NCBI RefSeq assembly: GCF_029958905.1
Contig: NZ_CP124613.1
Location: forward strand, 62,001-126,000
Length of the DNA stretch: 64,000 nt
Source: Vibrio sp. YMD68
Lineage (GTDB): Bacteria > Pseudomonadota > Gammaproteobacteria > Enterobacterales > Vibrionaceae
Direction: 5' to 3'
Under the pieces are notes generated by a model. The model did not search any database and was not told the origin of the DNA. It saw nothing but the letters and a program-made list of their open reading frames with translations. The position numbers and the translations under genes were made by a program. Positions within the stretch are counted from its first letter, which is position 1, and each line of letters begins with the position of its first letter. Shown here piece by piece: positions 54,587-63,639 of the stretch.

Positions 54587-54988
54587 ATGCCTAATGTGTC
54601 ATTAGAGTAAAACTGCTTAGTATAACCATGACGCCACTGACCATCCGGTTCGTGGCGTTTGTGTTATTTTCATCCAGATACTGAACGTAGGCGCGGTGAG
54701 CAGCCTGCTTTTTCAGTCAGTGATTTCTTCTCTCAATAGACAGTATAACTGCCTCAGTTTTGAGATGTGCGTTGTAAAAATCAAAAGTCACACGCTCATT
54801 CAAGGCCCCTGTTTTCAATGTCCCCCTCGCTCCATGTCTGCAACCCACTCATATTATTCATGTTAATTGTCAATAAAGCACTGCATCCATCGTATTGGCG
54901 TAATACAAGGGAAATATACACGCACGTAACATTTCTTTATCATTTAGCATCGCAACGTTCAGGGAATATCGGTTAGAGAACTCAATCT
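54587..54988. other. Intergenic region upstream of the diguanylate cyclase gene
   Basis: About 400 bp. A terminator hairpin lies at 54631-54668; the remainder shows no convincing gene. A 69-codon frame at 54767-54976 has no ribosome-binding site and no coding character. Confidence 0.45.
54631..54668 (+). terminator. Intrinsic terminator of the PEGA pair
   Basis: ACGCCAC pairs with GTGGCGT around a 14-nt loop, followed by TTGTGTTATTTT. Confidence 0.7.
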
Positions 54989-56068
54989 ATGAAAAATGAA
55001 GAATTGGATAACAAAATATGCGAAGTAGCCTGCCTATCTCTTGCCATATTGGTCTTGGCAGGGACGACTCTTCGACCTTTGTTTAACGAGCAGCACTACC
55101 TATTTACTCTGATTGGGTGTTTCAATTTTCTTATTGCATTCAGTTCGTATTGGTTAATAAAAACGAAGCGAGTGACTCAACATGCTGCAACGTTAGTTGT
55201 TACCGTAACGGGGATTTGCTTAGTTCCACTCCTATGGATTTCAGGGGGGCTATTTAGCCAGTTCAATTATCTCATTCCCGTTATTCCAGTCTTTACCTGC
55301 CTGTTTGCTAACTGGAAAGTAGTGCTCGCTGTTAGCATTAGCTTAATTTCATTAGTGTTACTTATGTACTTAAAAATGCACTGGTTCATCGATATAGACC
55401 AAGAGATCCATTACTCAGAAAGCAAACAAATCGCCAAGACGTTTTGGCTATTAACTTCCATTGTCATCAGCGCCGCACTTGGTTATTACCATCGAGCACA
55501 AAACCAGCAAATAAAGACGCTCTTACACAAGCACGCTTATGTTGATCCTCTGACTGAAATTGGGAACAGACGCTTCATTGAAACCAATTTATCTCAAACT
55601 TATGAACAAGTGAAAGCGAATGAAGGAGCACTCGGCGTCATGCTTATTGATATCGATCACTTCAAAAAATTCAACGATAACTTTGGGCATGAAACTGGAG
55701 ATAAAGTCCTCAAAGAAGTCGCACAACATCTAGACACACATATTGGAAGCGGCGGCCTAATCGGCCGATTTGGTGGTGAAGAATTTCTTATCGTTTTACC
55801 CGAACTTTCTAAAAACGAATTCGAGCAAATGGGAAATAGCATCGTCAATATCATCCATTCTCTTGAAGTAAAAGACGGTGATATACAGCATAGGGTGACG
55901 GTCTCTATTGGCGGTTATTGGCAAGAAGGCGCTCGTTTAATGCCTATTAATAAGCTGGTGAAACTCGCCGATAACGCACTCTATAAAGCAAAGAGTCGCG
56001 GTAGAAATCAATTTATCGCACACTGCCAAAAGACCGAGGATAGACAAGAATTGTCTTATATCATTTGA
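54989..56068 (+). CDS. Membrane-bound diguanylate cyclase (GGDEF)
   Basis: 359 residues. The N-terminal half has about five or six membrane helices (residues 10-170) with no recognised sensor name. The GGDEF domain (about 185-350) is complete: DPLTEIGNRRFIE, MLIDIDHFKKFNDNFGHETGD and GRFGGEEF (GGEEF 262-266). No RxxD inhibitory site precedes it. It should produce c-di-GMP in response to a membrane signal. It stands alone. Confidence 0.93.
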   Translation: MKNEELDNKICEVACLSLAILVLAGTTLRPLFNEQHYLFTLIGCFNFLIAFSSYWLIKTKRVTQHAATLVVTVTGICLVPLLWISGGLFSQFNYLIPVIPVFTCLFANWKVVLAVSISLISLVLLMYLKMHWFIDIDQEIHYSESKQIAKTFWLLTSIVISAALGYYHRAQNQQIKTLLHKHAYVDPLTEIGNRRFIETNLSQTYEQVKANEGALGVMLIDIDHFKKFNDNFGHETGDKVLKEVAQHLDTHIGSGGLIGRFGGEEFLIVLPELSKNEFEQMGNSIVNIIHSLEVKDGDIQHRVTVSIGGYWQEGARLMPINKLVKLADNALYKAKSRGRNQFIAHCQKTEDRQELSYII

Positions 56069-56267
56069 ATACAAAAAACTTGTAAGTGCTAGATGGTAAG
56101 GATTTGAGTGACAGGTATGTTTGTATGATGTTTCATACCATGAGTAGGGCGTGTTGAGCTTTCGAGGTTCAATTTCGTTCGAGATAAATCCGCTCAAAAT
56201 ATCAACACCCCCCTAAATGGCGCATCACTGAAATGGCAGTATCATTGTAAATACAGAGCCCCTCACT

Positions 56268-56903
56268 CTAGGGTGCAAGCCTATCAATAATCCACGCGCC
56301 TTCATGCTGAGAAAATAAGAAACGATCATGAAGTCGGCTCTCACCACCTTGCCAAAACTCGATGGTTTCAGGCTTAATCCGGTAGCCTCCCCAAAAGCTT
56401 GGAACCGGGATTTCGCCCTTCTCAAACTTCTTTTTAAGCTCTAAAAACTTACCTTCTAATACGCCACGAGCCGAGATACGGCTGCTCTGCTTGCTCGCAA
56501 TGGCCGCTATTTGACTGTCTTTCGGGCGAGAAGTGAAGTACTTCATATTCTCTAAAGCACTGAGTTTTTCTGCCGTGCCTGTAATATGGACCTGACGTTC
56601 CATTGAATGCCAAGGAAAATGTAAGCTAATCTTACTGTTAACGCCGATTTGTTGCGCTTTTCGGCTTCCCAAATTGGTATAAAAAACAAATCCGTCTTTG
56701 TCTGCATTTTTGAGTAACACAATACGCTGAAAAGGCTGTCCATGCTCATCCACAGTGGCAACCGTCATCGCTGTAGGATCGGTCAAATTGGCATCAATGG
56801 CTTGTTGCAACCAGCCATTAAACTGCTCGATCGGATCGGCATTAAGATCACGTCTTCTCAATCCGTCTTTTGCATACTCTCTGCGAATGTCTGAAAGTTC
56901 CAT
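56268..56903 (-). CDS. pdxH: Pyridoxamine 5'-phosphate oxidase PdxH
   Basis: 211 residues, standard length. Typical features: [80 protein letters not shown] and RLHDRFLF at the end. It is an FMN-dependent enzyme that makes pyridoxal phosphate. All usual blocks are intact. Confidence 0.96.
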   Translation of the reverse strand: MELSDIRREYAKDGLRRRDLNADPIEQFNGWLQQAIDANLTDPTAMTVATVDEHGQPFQRIVLLKNADKDGFVFYTNLGSRKAQQIGVNSKISLHFPWHSMERQVHITGTAEKLSALENMKYFTSRPKDSQIAAIASKQSSRISARGVLEGKFLELKKKFEKGEIPVPSFWGGYRIKPETIEFWQGGESRLHDRFLFSQHEGAWIIDRLAP

Positions 56904-57051
56904 ATTAGCTCCTAATCATTTTACTCGATTGTGCTCTGATAGACCTTAGAACTCAAGTATGTTGTCACTCACAAAGTTCAAAAATGAAGCTAAACTGAAT
57001 GATAAGTCACAAAGCCAAGACTAAACATGACCTAAATAGAATAGATATCAT

Positions 57052-57066
57052 TGATAATGATTAGCA
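57052..57066. promoter_or_regulatory. Fur-box-like site upstream of lapC
   Basis: TGATAATGATTAGCA matches the 7-1-7 Fur consensus TGATAAT-N-ATTATCA at 13 of 14 informative positions. Flanking AGATATCATTGAT extends the GATAAT-type half-site array. It lies about 67-80 bp before the lapC start, in promoter range. Confidence 0.6.
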
Positions 57067-57132
57067 AAACCTTAACATTTACGTCAATTAGTAATAAAAT
57101 CAAATAAATAATAGCTATGGTAAGGATGTACC

Positions 57133-58524
57133 GTGAGCAAAAGCAGTTATGAAAAGCTCTCTCCTACAGAATTAGATTATGTCGATGACAAAACCGCTGC
57201 GCTTCTACTCAATACCCCGAGCAGCGCTCGTATGATGTTATGGGTCATGATTCTCTTTTTTATTGTCGCTATTGCCTGGGCATCTTGGGCTGAAATAGAT
57301 AAAGTGACCGTTGGTCAAGGCAAAGTCGTCCCATCGTCTCAACTTCAAGTTATCCAAAACCTAGAAGGTGGTTTGGTTAAACAAATTCTCGTTCAAGAAG
57401 GGGATTTTGTTGAAAAAGGACAGCAGCTATTACTCATTGACGACACTCGCTTTCGGTCTGATTTTCGCGAGCGTGAGCAACAAGTCTCCAACTTAACAGC
57501 CAATGTATTTCAACTCGCTGCATCTATCTCTAGCGTCGTAATACAAGAAGACTTTGACCTCAACAACTGGCAAAACAACGTCACGATCAATTACGGACAA
57601 CTTATCTTCCCCCCCGCACTTGCCGAATCCAAACCTAAGTTAGTTGCAAGGCAACAAGCCGAGTACAGACAAGATCTCAATAATTTGAGAAACCAAATTT
57701 CGGTCATTGATCAGCAAGTTTCACAGAAACTTCAAGATTTAGTGGAGACTCAAGCCCGTATAAAAAACCTTCGACAAGGCTACGATTTCGCTAATAAAGA
57801 GCTCGAGATTACTCGCCCTCTCGCAGAAGAAGGGGTAGTGCCACGCATTGAACTATTGAAGCTACAAAGACAAGTAAACGACACTCAGCGAGAGCTCACC
57901 TCAAGCGAATTAAAAGTGCCTATCCTACGTTCTGCGATTAGAGAATCCATGCTTAGTCGCATTAATGCGGCCCAAGATTTCCGCTCTGAAAAGCAAGAGA
58001 AGCTCAATGAAGCGCAAGACAGGCTCTCTTCTATGACGGAATCCAAAGTCGGGCTTGAAGATCGTGTAAATCGCACCGTGGTGGTTTCGCCAGTGACCGG
58101 AACGGTGAAAACCCTCTACGTCAATACCGTAGGCGGCGTCATTCAACCGGGTATGGATATCGTTGAGATCGTACCCACCGAAGACACCCTCTTAGTCGAA
58201 GCGCAAATAGCACCTCAAGACATCGCATTCTTGCGCCCAGACTTAACGGCCATTGTAAAATTCAGCGCGTACGACTTTACTAAATACGGTGGCTTAGAAG
58301 GCGCACTGGAACATATCAGCGCAGATACAACGCAAGATGAGGAAGGCAAAAGTTTCTATCTCGTGCGTATTCGCACGAATCAAACGGGATTAGGTACCGA
58401 TAATTCTCTACCCATCATACCCGGCATGACAGCTTCAGTTGATATTATTACCGGAAAAAGAACGGTGATGAACTATCTTCTAAAACCGATCTTAAGTGCT
58501 CAGCAGAATGCGCTAAAAGAATAA
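57133..58524 (+). CDS. lapC: LapC-type membrane fusion protein of a large-adhesin T1SS
   Basis: 463 residues from a GTG with AAGG upstream. One membrane helix (about 37-57), HlyD barrel/lipoyl parts (VIQNLEGGLVKQILVQEGDFVEKGQ and VVSPVTGTVKTLYVNTVGGVI) and a long coiled-coil hairpin. It links the LapB exporter to an outer-membrane channel for secretion of giant biofilm adhesins. First gene of lapC-lapG-lapD-lapB. A TolC-type LapE and the adhesin itself are not in the window. Confidence 0.93.
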   Translation: MSKSSYEKLSPTELDYVDDKTAALLLNTPSSARMMLWVMILFFIVAIAWASWAEIDKVTVGQGKVVPSSQLQVIQNLEGGLVKQILVQEGDFVEKGQQLLLIDDTRFRSDFREREQQVSNLTANVFQLAASISSVVIQEDFDLNNWQNNVTINYGQLIFPPALAESKPKLVARQQAEYRQDLNNLRNQISVIDQQVSQKLQDLVETQARIKNLRQGYDFANKELEITRPLAEEGVVPRIELLKLQRQVNDTQRELTSSELKVPILRSAIRESMLSRINAAQDFRSEKQEKLNEAQDRLSSMTESKVGLEDRVNRTVVVSPVTGTVKTLYVNTVGGVIQPGMDIVEIVPTEDTLLVEAQIAPQDIAFLRPDLTAIVKFSAYDFTKYGGLEGALEHISADTTQDEEGKSFYLVRIRTNQTGLGTDNSLPIIPGMTASVDIITGKRTVMNYLLKPILSAQQNALKE

Positions 58525-58640
58525 GAAACGGTAACAACGGTCGCTCTAACAAATTCAAAAACTGCGAGCTATAGAGCGAATTCAACAACCAATAGGATTG
58601 TATATGACCACGTACTTGCGACTCTGGATGTAATTCTTTC

Positions 58641-59306
58641 ATGCACAAATATTGGCTGATATTACTACTGGTACTATTGACTACATCTAACTCGGTGGCT
58701 CTGAATACTAAAGAGCAGCAATGGGTCGATGCAGTCCATAATACCTATGGAGGTAGAGCCGGAAAACGAGTCGAAACGTGGCGTAAGCAAATGGCAGTAT
58801 TTCATGGGCTGTCTGAACGAGAGCAATTGACAGAAGTTAACCGCTTTTTTAACCAACTGAACTTTGTAAATGACATTAACCTTTGGGGAAAGAAAGATTA
58901 CTGGGCAACACCCCTTGAATTTTTAGGCAGTAATGCTGGTGACTGTGAAGATTTCACCATCGCTAAGTATTTTTCTTTACTGGAGCTTGGTGTATCAGAT
59001 AAAAAACTACGTTTGGTTTATGTTAAAGCGATAGAACTCAATCAATTCCATATGGTTCTGGCGTACTACTCTACACCGAGTGCGGAACCGATTATTTTGG
59101 ACAACATTAACGGACAAATTAAACCAGCCTCAAAAAGAACAGATCTACTGCCAATTTACAGTTTTAATGGTAAAAACTTATGGCTGATGAAATCGAAAAA
59201 GGGCCAACTGGCTGGGGAGTCCTCGCGCTTGAGCTTATGGAATGACCTAAGAGCAAGAGAACGATCACTAAAACTTAACAAACCTATTGTTAGTTACGAT
59301 GAGTAA
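58641..59306 (+). CDS. lapG: LapG periplasmic cysteine protease
   Basis: 221 residues with a signal peptide (about 1-20). Transglutaminase-like cysteine protease: Cys102 in NAGDCEDF, His137 in QFHMVLAYY and Asp154 in IILDNINGQ form the triad. Asp101 and Glu103 beside the Cys match the calcium-binding residues of LapG. It cuts the N-terminal retention module of the adhesin so that cells detach, and is held inactive by LapD bound to c-di-GMP. lapD starts 5 bp after it. Confidence 0.95.
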   Translation: MHKYWLILLLVLLTTSNSVALNTKEQQWVDAVHNTYGGRAGKRVETWRKQMAVFHGLSEREQLTEVNRFFNQLNFVNDINLWGKKDYWATPLEFLGSNAGDCEDFTIAKYFSLLELGVSDKKLRLVYVKAIELNQFHMVLAYYSTPSAEPIILDNINGQIKPASKRTDLLPIYSFNGKNLWLMKSKKGQLAGESSRLSLWNDLRARERSLKLNKPIVSYDE

Positions 59307-59311
59307 GCAAC

Positions 59312-61222
59312 ATGACATTATATAAACAGCTTGTCGCGGGTATGATTGCGGTATTTGTAATGCTGATGGCATCGGTATTCATTATCGAGTTCAATACCAC
59401 ACGAGATAACCTCGAGCAGCAGCAACGTTCGGAAGTTAATAACACCATCAACACGGTTGGGCTAGCACTCGCACCTTATCTGCAAGATAAGGATATCGTT
59501 GCGGTTGAATCGGTCATTAATGCCCTTTTCGATGGAAGCAGTTACGCCATTGTCCGATTGATCTTCTTAGATACAGGCGAAGAAATCCTACGCTCTTATC
59601 CGATAAAACCGAACAATGTTCCAGATTGGTTTACTAACCTTGGGCTGTTTGAGCGTATTCACGATCGACGGGTTGTGACCAGTGGTTGGATGCAACTGGC
59701 TGAGGTCGAAATTGTCAGTCATCCTGGAGGCGCTTACGTTCAACTCTGGAACGCCCTTCAACGCCTCGCTATTGCTTTTACCATGATTTTCGTACTCGGA
59801 TTGCTTTCGATTGCTTTTATCCTGAAACGGGCTCTTCGACCGCTGCAACTTATCGTTGAAAAAATGGAACAGGTTGCCAAGAATCAATTTGGTGAGCCAC
59901 TTCCTCGCCCTGCAACCAAAGACTTAATCTACGTTGTCGATGGCATTAACAGCATGTCTGAACAAGTTGAAAAAGCGTTTCGCGCACAGGCAAAAGAAGC
60001 GCAGCAACTTCGTGAGCGCGCTTATATTGACCCAGTATCTAAGCTCGGAAACCGCGCTTACTATATGAACCAGCTCAATGCTTGGCTGAGTGAAAATTCA
60101 AACGGCGGCGTCGCTATTTTAGAAGCTGGATTTATCAAAGAGTTGTACGATGAAAAAGGCTATGAATCTGGTGATGGTATGGTCCAGCAGTTGGCTGATC
60201 ATCTTAAAATTTCCATCTCATACCCTGACCTAACCATTGCTAGAATTTCGACTGAGGAATTCGGATTTATATTCCCTAACATCGATGATAGTGAGCTAAA
60301 AATCGTTGCCGAGAGTTTGCTTAGCTATGTTCAAGACATTAATTCTGACCCGACAGGTACCGCGGCTCTGAACCTATCTTTGGGCGTTGTTCATACTAAA
60401 GACTCAAAATCCTCAACCGAGATTTTAACCCTGCTTGATAACGCACTAGCGACGGCTAAGTCTAGCCCAGAAATAAGATATGGTTATGTATCCAGTACAA
60501 ATACTCAGAACATCATGGGTAAGCAACAATGGAAAGCACTAGTAGAAGAAGCCATTCACAACCATCTTATACAATTTCGCTTCCAAGCTGCCAATAATAG
60601 TTGGGGCCAGACCTATCACCGCGAAGTCTTCTCTTCAATCGAAAAAGATGGGGAGCGCTTTAGTGCAAACCAATACCTGTTTGCATTAGAGCAATTGAAC
60701 GCCAGCCATATTTTTGATGAATTCGTCATTAATTCGATGATCGATAAACTAGAAGCTAACGAGTTTGTTGATCCTGTTGCAATCAACGTATCCCAAAGCA
60801 GTATTTCCCAACCAAGTTTCATACGTTGGATTGGTCAAAAGCTGTCGAAACATACCTCGATCACTGACAAGCTTCATTTTGAGATACCAGAAACATGCTT
60901 TAACACCTCACCCCACCATACCGCGCTGTTTTGTAATGCGGTTCGTAATGCTGGTGCAGAATTTGGGGTAGATAACTACGGAAGAAATTTCCAATCCCTC
61001 GACTACATCAACGAGTTCAGACCTGCTTACGTAAAACTGGACTATCTGTTCACTCACCATCTAGATGATGAAAAACAGAAGTTCACTTTAACGTCGATCT
61101 CACGGACAGCACACAACCTTGGCATCAAAACCATCGCATCTCGTGTAGAAACACAAATGCAGCTCGACTTTTTGTCTGAGCACTTTATTGAAGTTTTCCA
61201 AGGCTTTATTGTCGACAAATAA
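59312..61222 (+). CDS. lapD: LapD c-di-GMP effector with degenerate GGDEF and EAL domains
   Basis: 636 residues. TM1 (about 7-27), periplasmic LapD/MoxY domain, TM2 (about 150-172), HAMP, then inactive GGDEF with STEEF at 313-317 and an EAL-type domain whose catalytic motif reads YHREVF where an active enzyme has EAL. It binds c-di-GMP through the EAL domain and signals outward to sequester LapG. The gene is 5 bp behind lapG and 17 bp ahead of lapB. Confidence 0.95.
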   Translation: MTLYKQLVAGMIAVFVMLMASVFIIEFNTTRDNLEQQQRSEVNNTINTVGLALAPYLQDKDIVAVESVINALFDGSSYAIVRLIFLDTGEEILRSYPIKPNNVPDWFTNLGLFERIHDRRVVTSGWMQLAEVEIVSHPGGAYVQLWNALQRLAIAFTMIFVLGLLSIAFILKRALRPLQLIVEKMEQVAKNQFGEPLPRPATKDLIYVVDGINSMSEQVEKAFRAQAKEAQQLRERAYIDPVSKLGNRAYYMNQLNAWLSENSNGGVAILEAGFIKELYDEKGYESGDGMVQQLADHLKISISYPDLTIARISTEEFGFIFPNIDDSELKIVAESLLSYVQDINSDPTGTAALNLSLGVVHTKDSKSSTEILTLLDNALATAKSSPEIRYGYVSSTNTQNIMGKQQWKALVEEAIHNHLIQFRFQAANNSWGQTYHREVFSSIEKDGERFSANQYLFALEQLNASHIFDEFVINSMIDKLEANEFVDPVAINVSQSSISQPSFIRWIGQKLSKHTSITDKLHFEIPETCFNTSPHHTALFCNAVRNAGAEFGVDNYGRNFQSLDYINEFRPAYVKLDYLFTHHLDDEKQKFTLTSISRTAHNLGIKTIASRVETQMQLDFLSEHFIEVFQGFIVDK

Positions 61223-61239
61223 CATAAAGGTTTAACTGA

Positions 61240-63357
61240 ATGCAGGATCCGCTACTTAATTCGCTCATTTATGTGAGCCGCTATTATGGATTAGCAAATT
61301 CACCAGAAGCATTGATCAATGGCTTGCCATTATCTGAAGGTAAATTAACACCCTTTTTATTCCCGCGTTCAGCTGAACGCGCAGGTTTGGTTGCGAAAGA
61401 AAATCAGGCTCAATTAAAAGATATTCCGACGCTTATTTTACCCGTCGTCCTTCTGCTCAAAGAGGGTGACGCATGTGTGCTCAATAGTATCAATCTAGAA
61501 AAAGAAGAAGCGGAAATAGTAACAGGTGAATCCGGGCTTGTTCCTATTTCGATCTCGCTGGCGGATTTAGAACCTCAGTTTACCGGACGATACTTCCTAG
61601 TTAAGAAGCAATTTCGCTACGATGAACGATCGCCTGAAATACTGAAAACTCGTGATGGACATTGGTTTTGGGGGACAATCTGGCAGTCGAAAAAGATCTA
61701 CCGAGATGTTTTTATTGCGTCCATATTGATCAATATTTTCGCCATTGCCGCACCCATGTTTACTCGTTTAGTTTACGACAAAGTTGTGCCTAACTTGGCC
61801 TTTGAAACTCTGTGGGTGTTAGCCAGCGGCATCTTCATCATTTTCTTATTTGATTTATCACTGAAACTGCTACGAAGTTACTTTATTGATGTTGCGGGGA
61901 AAAAGTCCGATATTCTCATTTCCTCGAAGCTGTTTAGTAAAGTACTTGGCATTAGAATGGAGTCCAAGCCGCCTTCCGTTGGCGCGTTTGCTCGACACTT
62001 GCAAGAGTTCGAATCGATTCGGGAATTTTTCACCTCAGCGACGATATCTTCATTAATCGATCTGCCGTTTTCATTGCTCTTTCTTGCCTTAATCTGGTTG
62101 ATGGCTGGCGATCTCGTCTATGTGCCGATTGCTGGAGTCTTGATCCTGGTGATTTACTCCCTTTTAATTCAAGGCCCACTGCGACGTGCGATTGAAGAAG
62201 GATCCAGACTAGCGTCTCAGAAATACGCCAACCTCATCGAAAGCCTCGCTGGCCTAGAAACCCTCAAACTGTTTGGCGCACAAAGTCAGTTTCAGTATCG
62301 CTGGGAAGAAGCGGTGGCGCATATGGCGAACTGGAACATCAAAAGCCGACGCATTACAGACGGTATTCAAAACACGGCAGGTTTTGTTCAACAGGCTTCG
62401 AACGTTGGCATGATCATCGTTGGTGTGTATCTCATTGCCGAAGGCGAGTTAACCATGGGGGGCCTAATTGCTGCAACGATGCTGAGCGGACGAGCAATTG
62501 GCCCTATGGTCCAGCTCTCATTGCTCTCTACTCGCTATAACCAGGCTAAATCATCCATGTCTATCATCGAACAGGTGATGGGGATGCCCGATGAGCAAGA
62601 AGAAGGTAAGCGATACATTCACAGACCCATCGTCCAAGGAAAGATCGAACTTGACCGAGTCACATTTAACTACCCAGATTCTCCCATTGCTTCAATTCGT
62701 GAGCTGAGCTTAACCATAAACCCAGGGGAAAAAGTCGCCATTATAGGCCGAATCGGTTCAGGTAAAACCACACTTGAACGCCTCATTATGGGCCTATACC
62801 AACCTATTGAAGGCAGTGTACGCATTGATGATACGGATATTAAACAGCTCCATCACATTGATATTCGTAGAAATATTGGCTGTGTTCCCCAAGACAGCAA
62901 TCTATTTTATGGTTCTATTCGTGACAATATCACCCTCGGCCGCCCGTTGGCAGATGATCGCGATGTCATGGACGCGGCGAATCGAGCTGGTGTAACGGTG
63001 TTTACTCAGCAAGATCCTGCGGGGCTTGAGCGTCAAGTTGGTGAAGGAGGGCTGCTGTTATCAGGCGGCCAAAGACAAGCCGTTGCCATCGCTCGAGCAA
63101 TTCTGGGAAGGCCACCCGTGCTTCTTCTTGATGAGCCAACAAGTGCGATGGATAATCGTTCTGAAATGCACATCAAGCATCAACTGGGTCAAATGAAACC
63201 CAATGAAACGTTGATTCTGATCACTCATAAAACGTCCATGCTGGATATTGTTGATCGCGTTATTGTGATGGAAAAAGGCAGCATTATTGCCGATGGCCCT
63301 AAAGCGCAGGTTCTCAATAACCTAAAGCAAGGCAAGGTTCGTACACCGAGTAATTAA
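61240..63357 (+). CDS. lapB: LapB-type ABC transporter of the large-adhesin T1SS
   Basis: 705 residues. An N-terminal C39-like domain without catalytic Cys (SLIYVSRYYGL; about 1-125), then a six-helix membrane domain, then an intact ATPase: Walker A 503-511 (GRIGSGKTT), signature LSGGQ 607-611 and Walker B VLLLDE 627-632, with TH at the H-loop. It exports the adhesin that LapG/LapD control. All catalytic residues are present, in contrast with the ABC protein at the left edge. A strong terminator follows. Confidence 0.95.
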   Translation: MQDPLLNSLIYVSRYYGLANSPEALINGLPLSEGKLTPFLFPRSAERAGLVAKENQAQLKDIPTLILPVVLLLKEGDACVLNSINLEKEEAEIVTGESGLVPISISLADLEPQFTGRYFLVKKQFRYDERSPEILKTRDGHWFWGTIWQSKKIYRDVFIASILINIFAIAAPMFTRLVYDKVVPNLAFETLWVLASGIFIIFLFDLSLKLLRSYFIDVAGKKSDILISSKLFSKVLGIRMESKPPSVGAFARHLQEFESIREFFTSATISSLIDLPFSLLFLALIWLMAGDLVYVPIAGVLILVIYSLLIQGPLRRAIEEGSRLASQKYANLIESLAGLETLKLFGAQSQFQYRWEEAVAHMANWNIKSRRITDGIQNTAGFVQQASNVGMIIVGVYLIAEGELTMGGLIAATMLSGRAIGPMVQLSLLSTRYNQAKSSMSIIEQVMGMPDEQEEGKRYIHRPIVQGKIELDRVTFNYPDSPIASIRELSLTINPGEKVAIIGRIGSGKTTLERLIMGLYQPIEGSVRIDDTDIKQLHHIDIRRNIGCVPQDSNLFYGSIRDNITLGRPLADDRDVMDAANRAGVTVFTQQDPAGLERQVGEGGLLLSGGQRQAVAIARAILGRPPVLLLDEPTSAMDNRSEMHIKHQLGQMKPNETLILITHKTSMLDIVDRVIVMEKGSIIADGPKAQVLNNLKQGKVRTPSN

Positions 63358-63401
63358 GCTATTAGACATAACAAAACAAGTATGAGATACAATGTCCCAT
63401 C

Positions 63402-63435
63402 AAAAAAAGCTCTGCAACGTTGCAGAGCTTTTTAG
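63402..63435 (+). terminator. Intrinsic terminator of the lap operon
   Basis: AAAAGCTCTGCAACGTTGCA is the left part of a perfect palindrome ending AGAGCTTTTT, with T-run. Confidence 0.9.
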
Positions 63436-63479
63436 TAGTTATAGCACTAACGTAAGTTTTTTCTCGATCGCAAAGATGA

Positions 63480-63625
63480 ATACCAATCACAATAAGTAAG
63501 TGGTTAGGGCGTAGGAAAAATACTAGATAGCAAGGCAGAGTTTCCGATAAGTAGTGATTCTACAATCAAAGATTCTAACGCATTTATCGAGTATTTTAAC
63601 AAGCTAAGATGGCCCATTATTTTCT
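63480..63625. repeat. Possible dispersed Vibrio intergenic repeat
   Basis: The stretch containing AGTAGTGATTCTACAATCA and TCTAACGCATTTATCGAG reads like an intergenic repeat I remember from several Vibrio genomes. No coding frame is present. Copy number cannot be seen from one window. Confidence 0.35.
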
Positions 63626-63639
63626 ACGATTGGCATAGA

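Noticed and set aside
54767..54976. A 69-codon frame before the diguanylate cyclase
   Set aside because: No ribosome-binding site, no recognisable domain and AT-rich non-coding composition.
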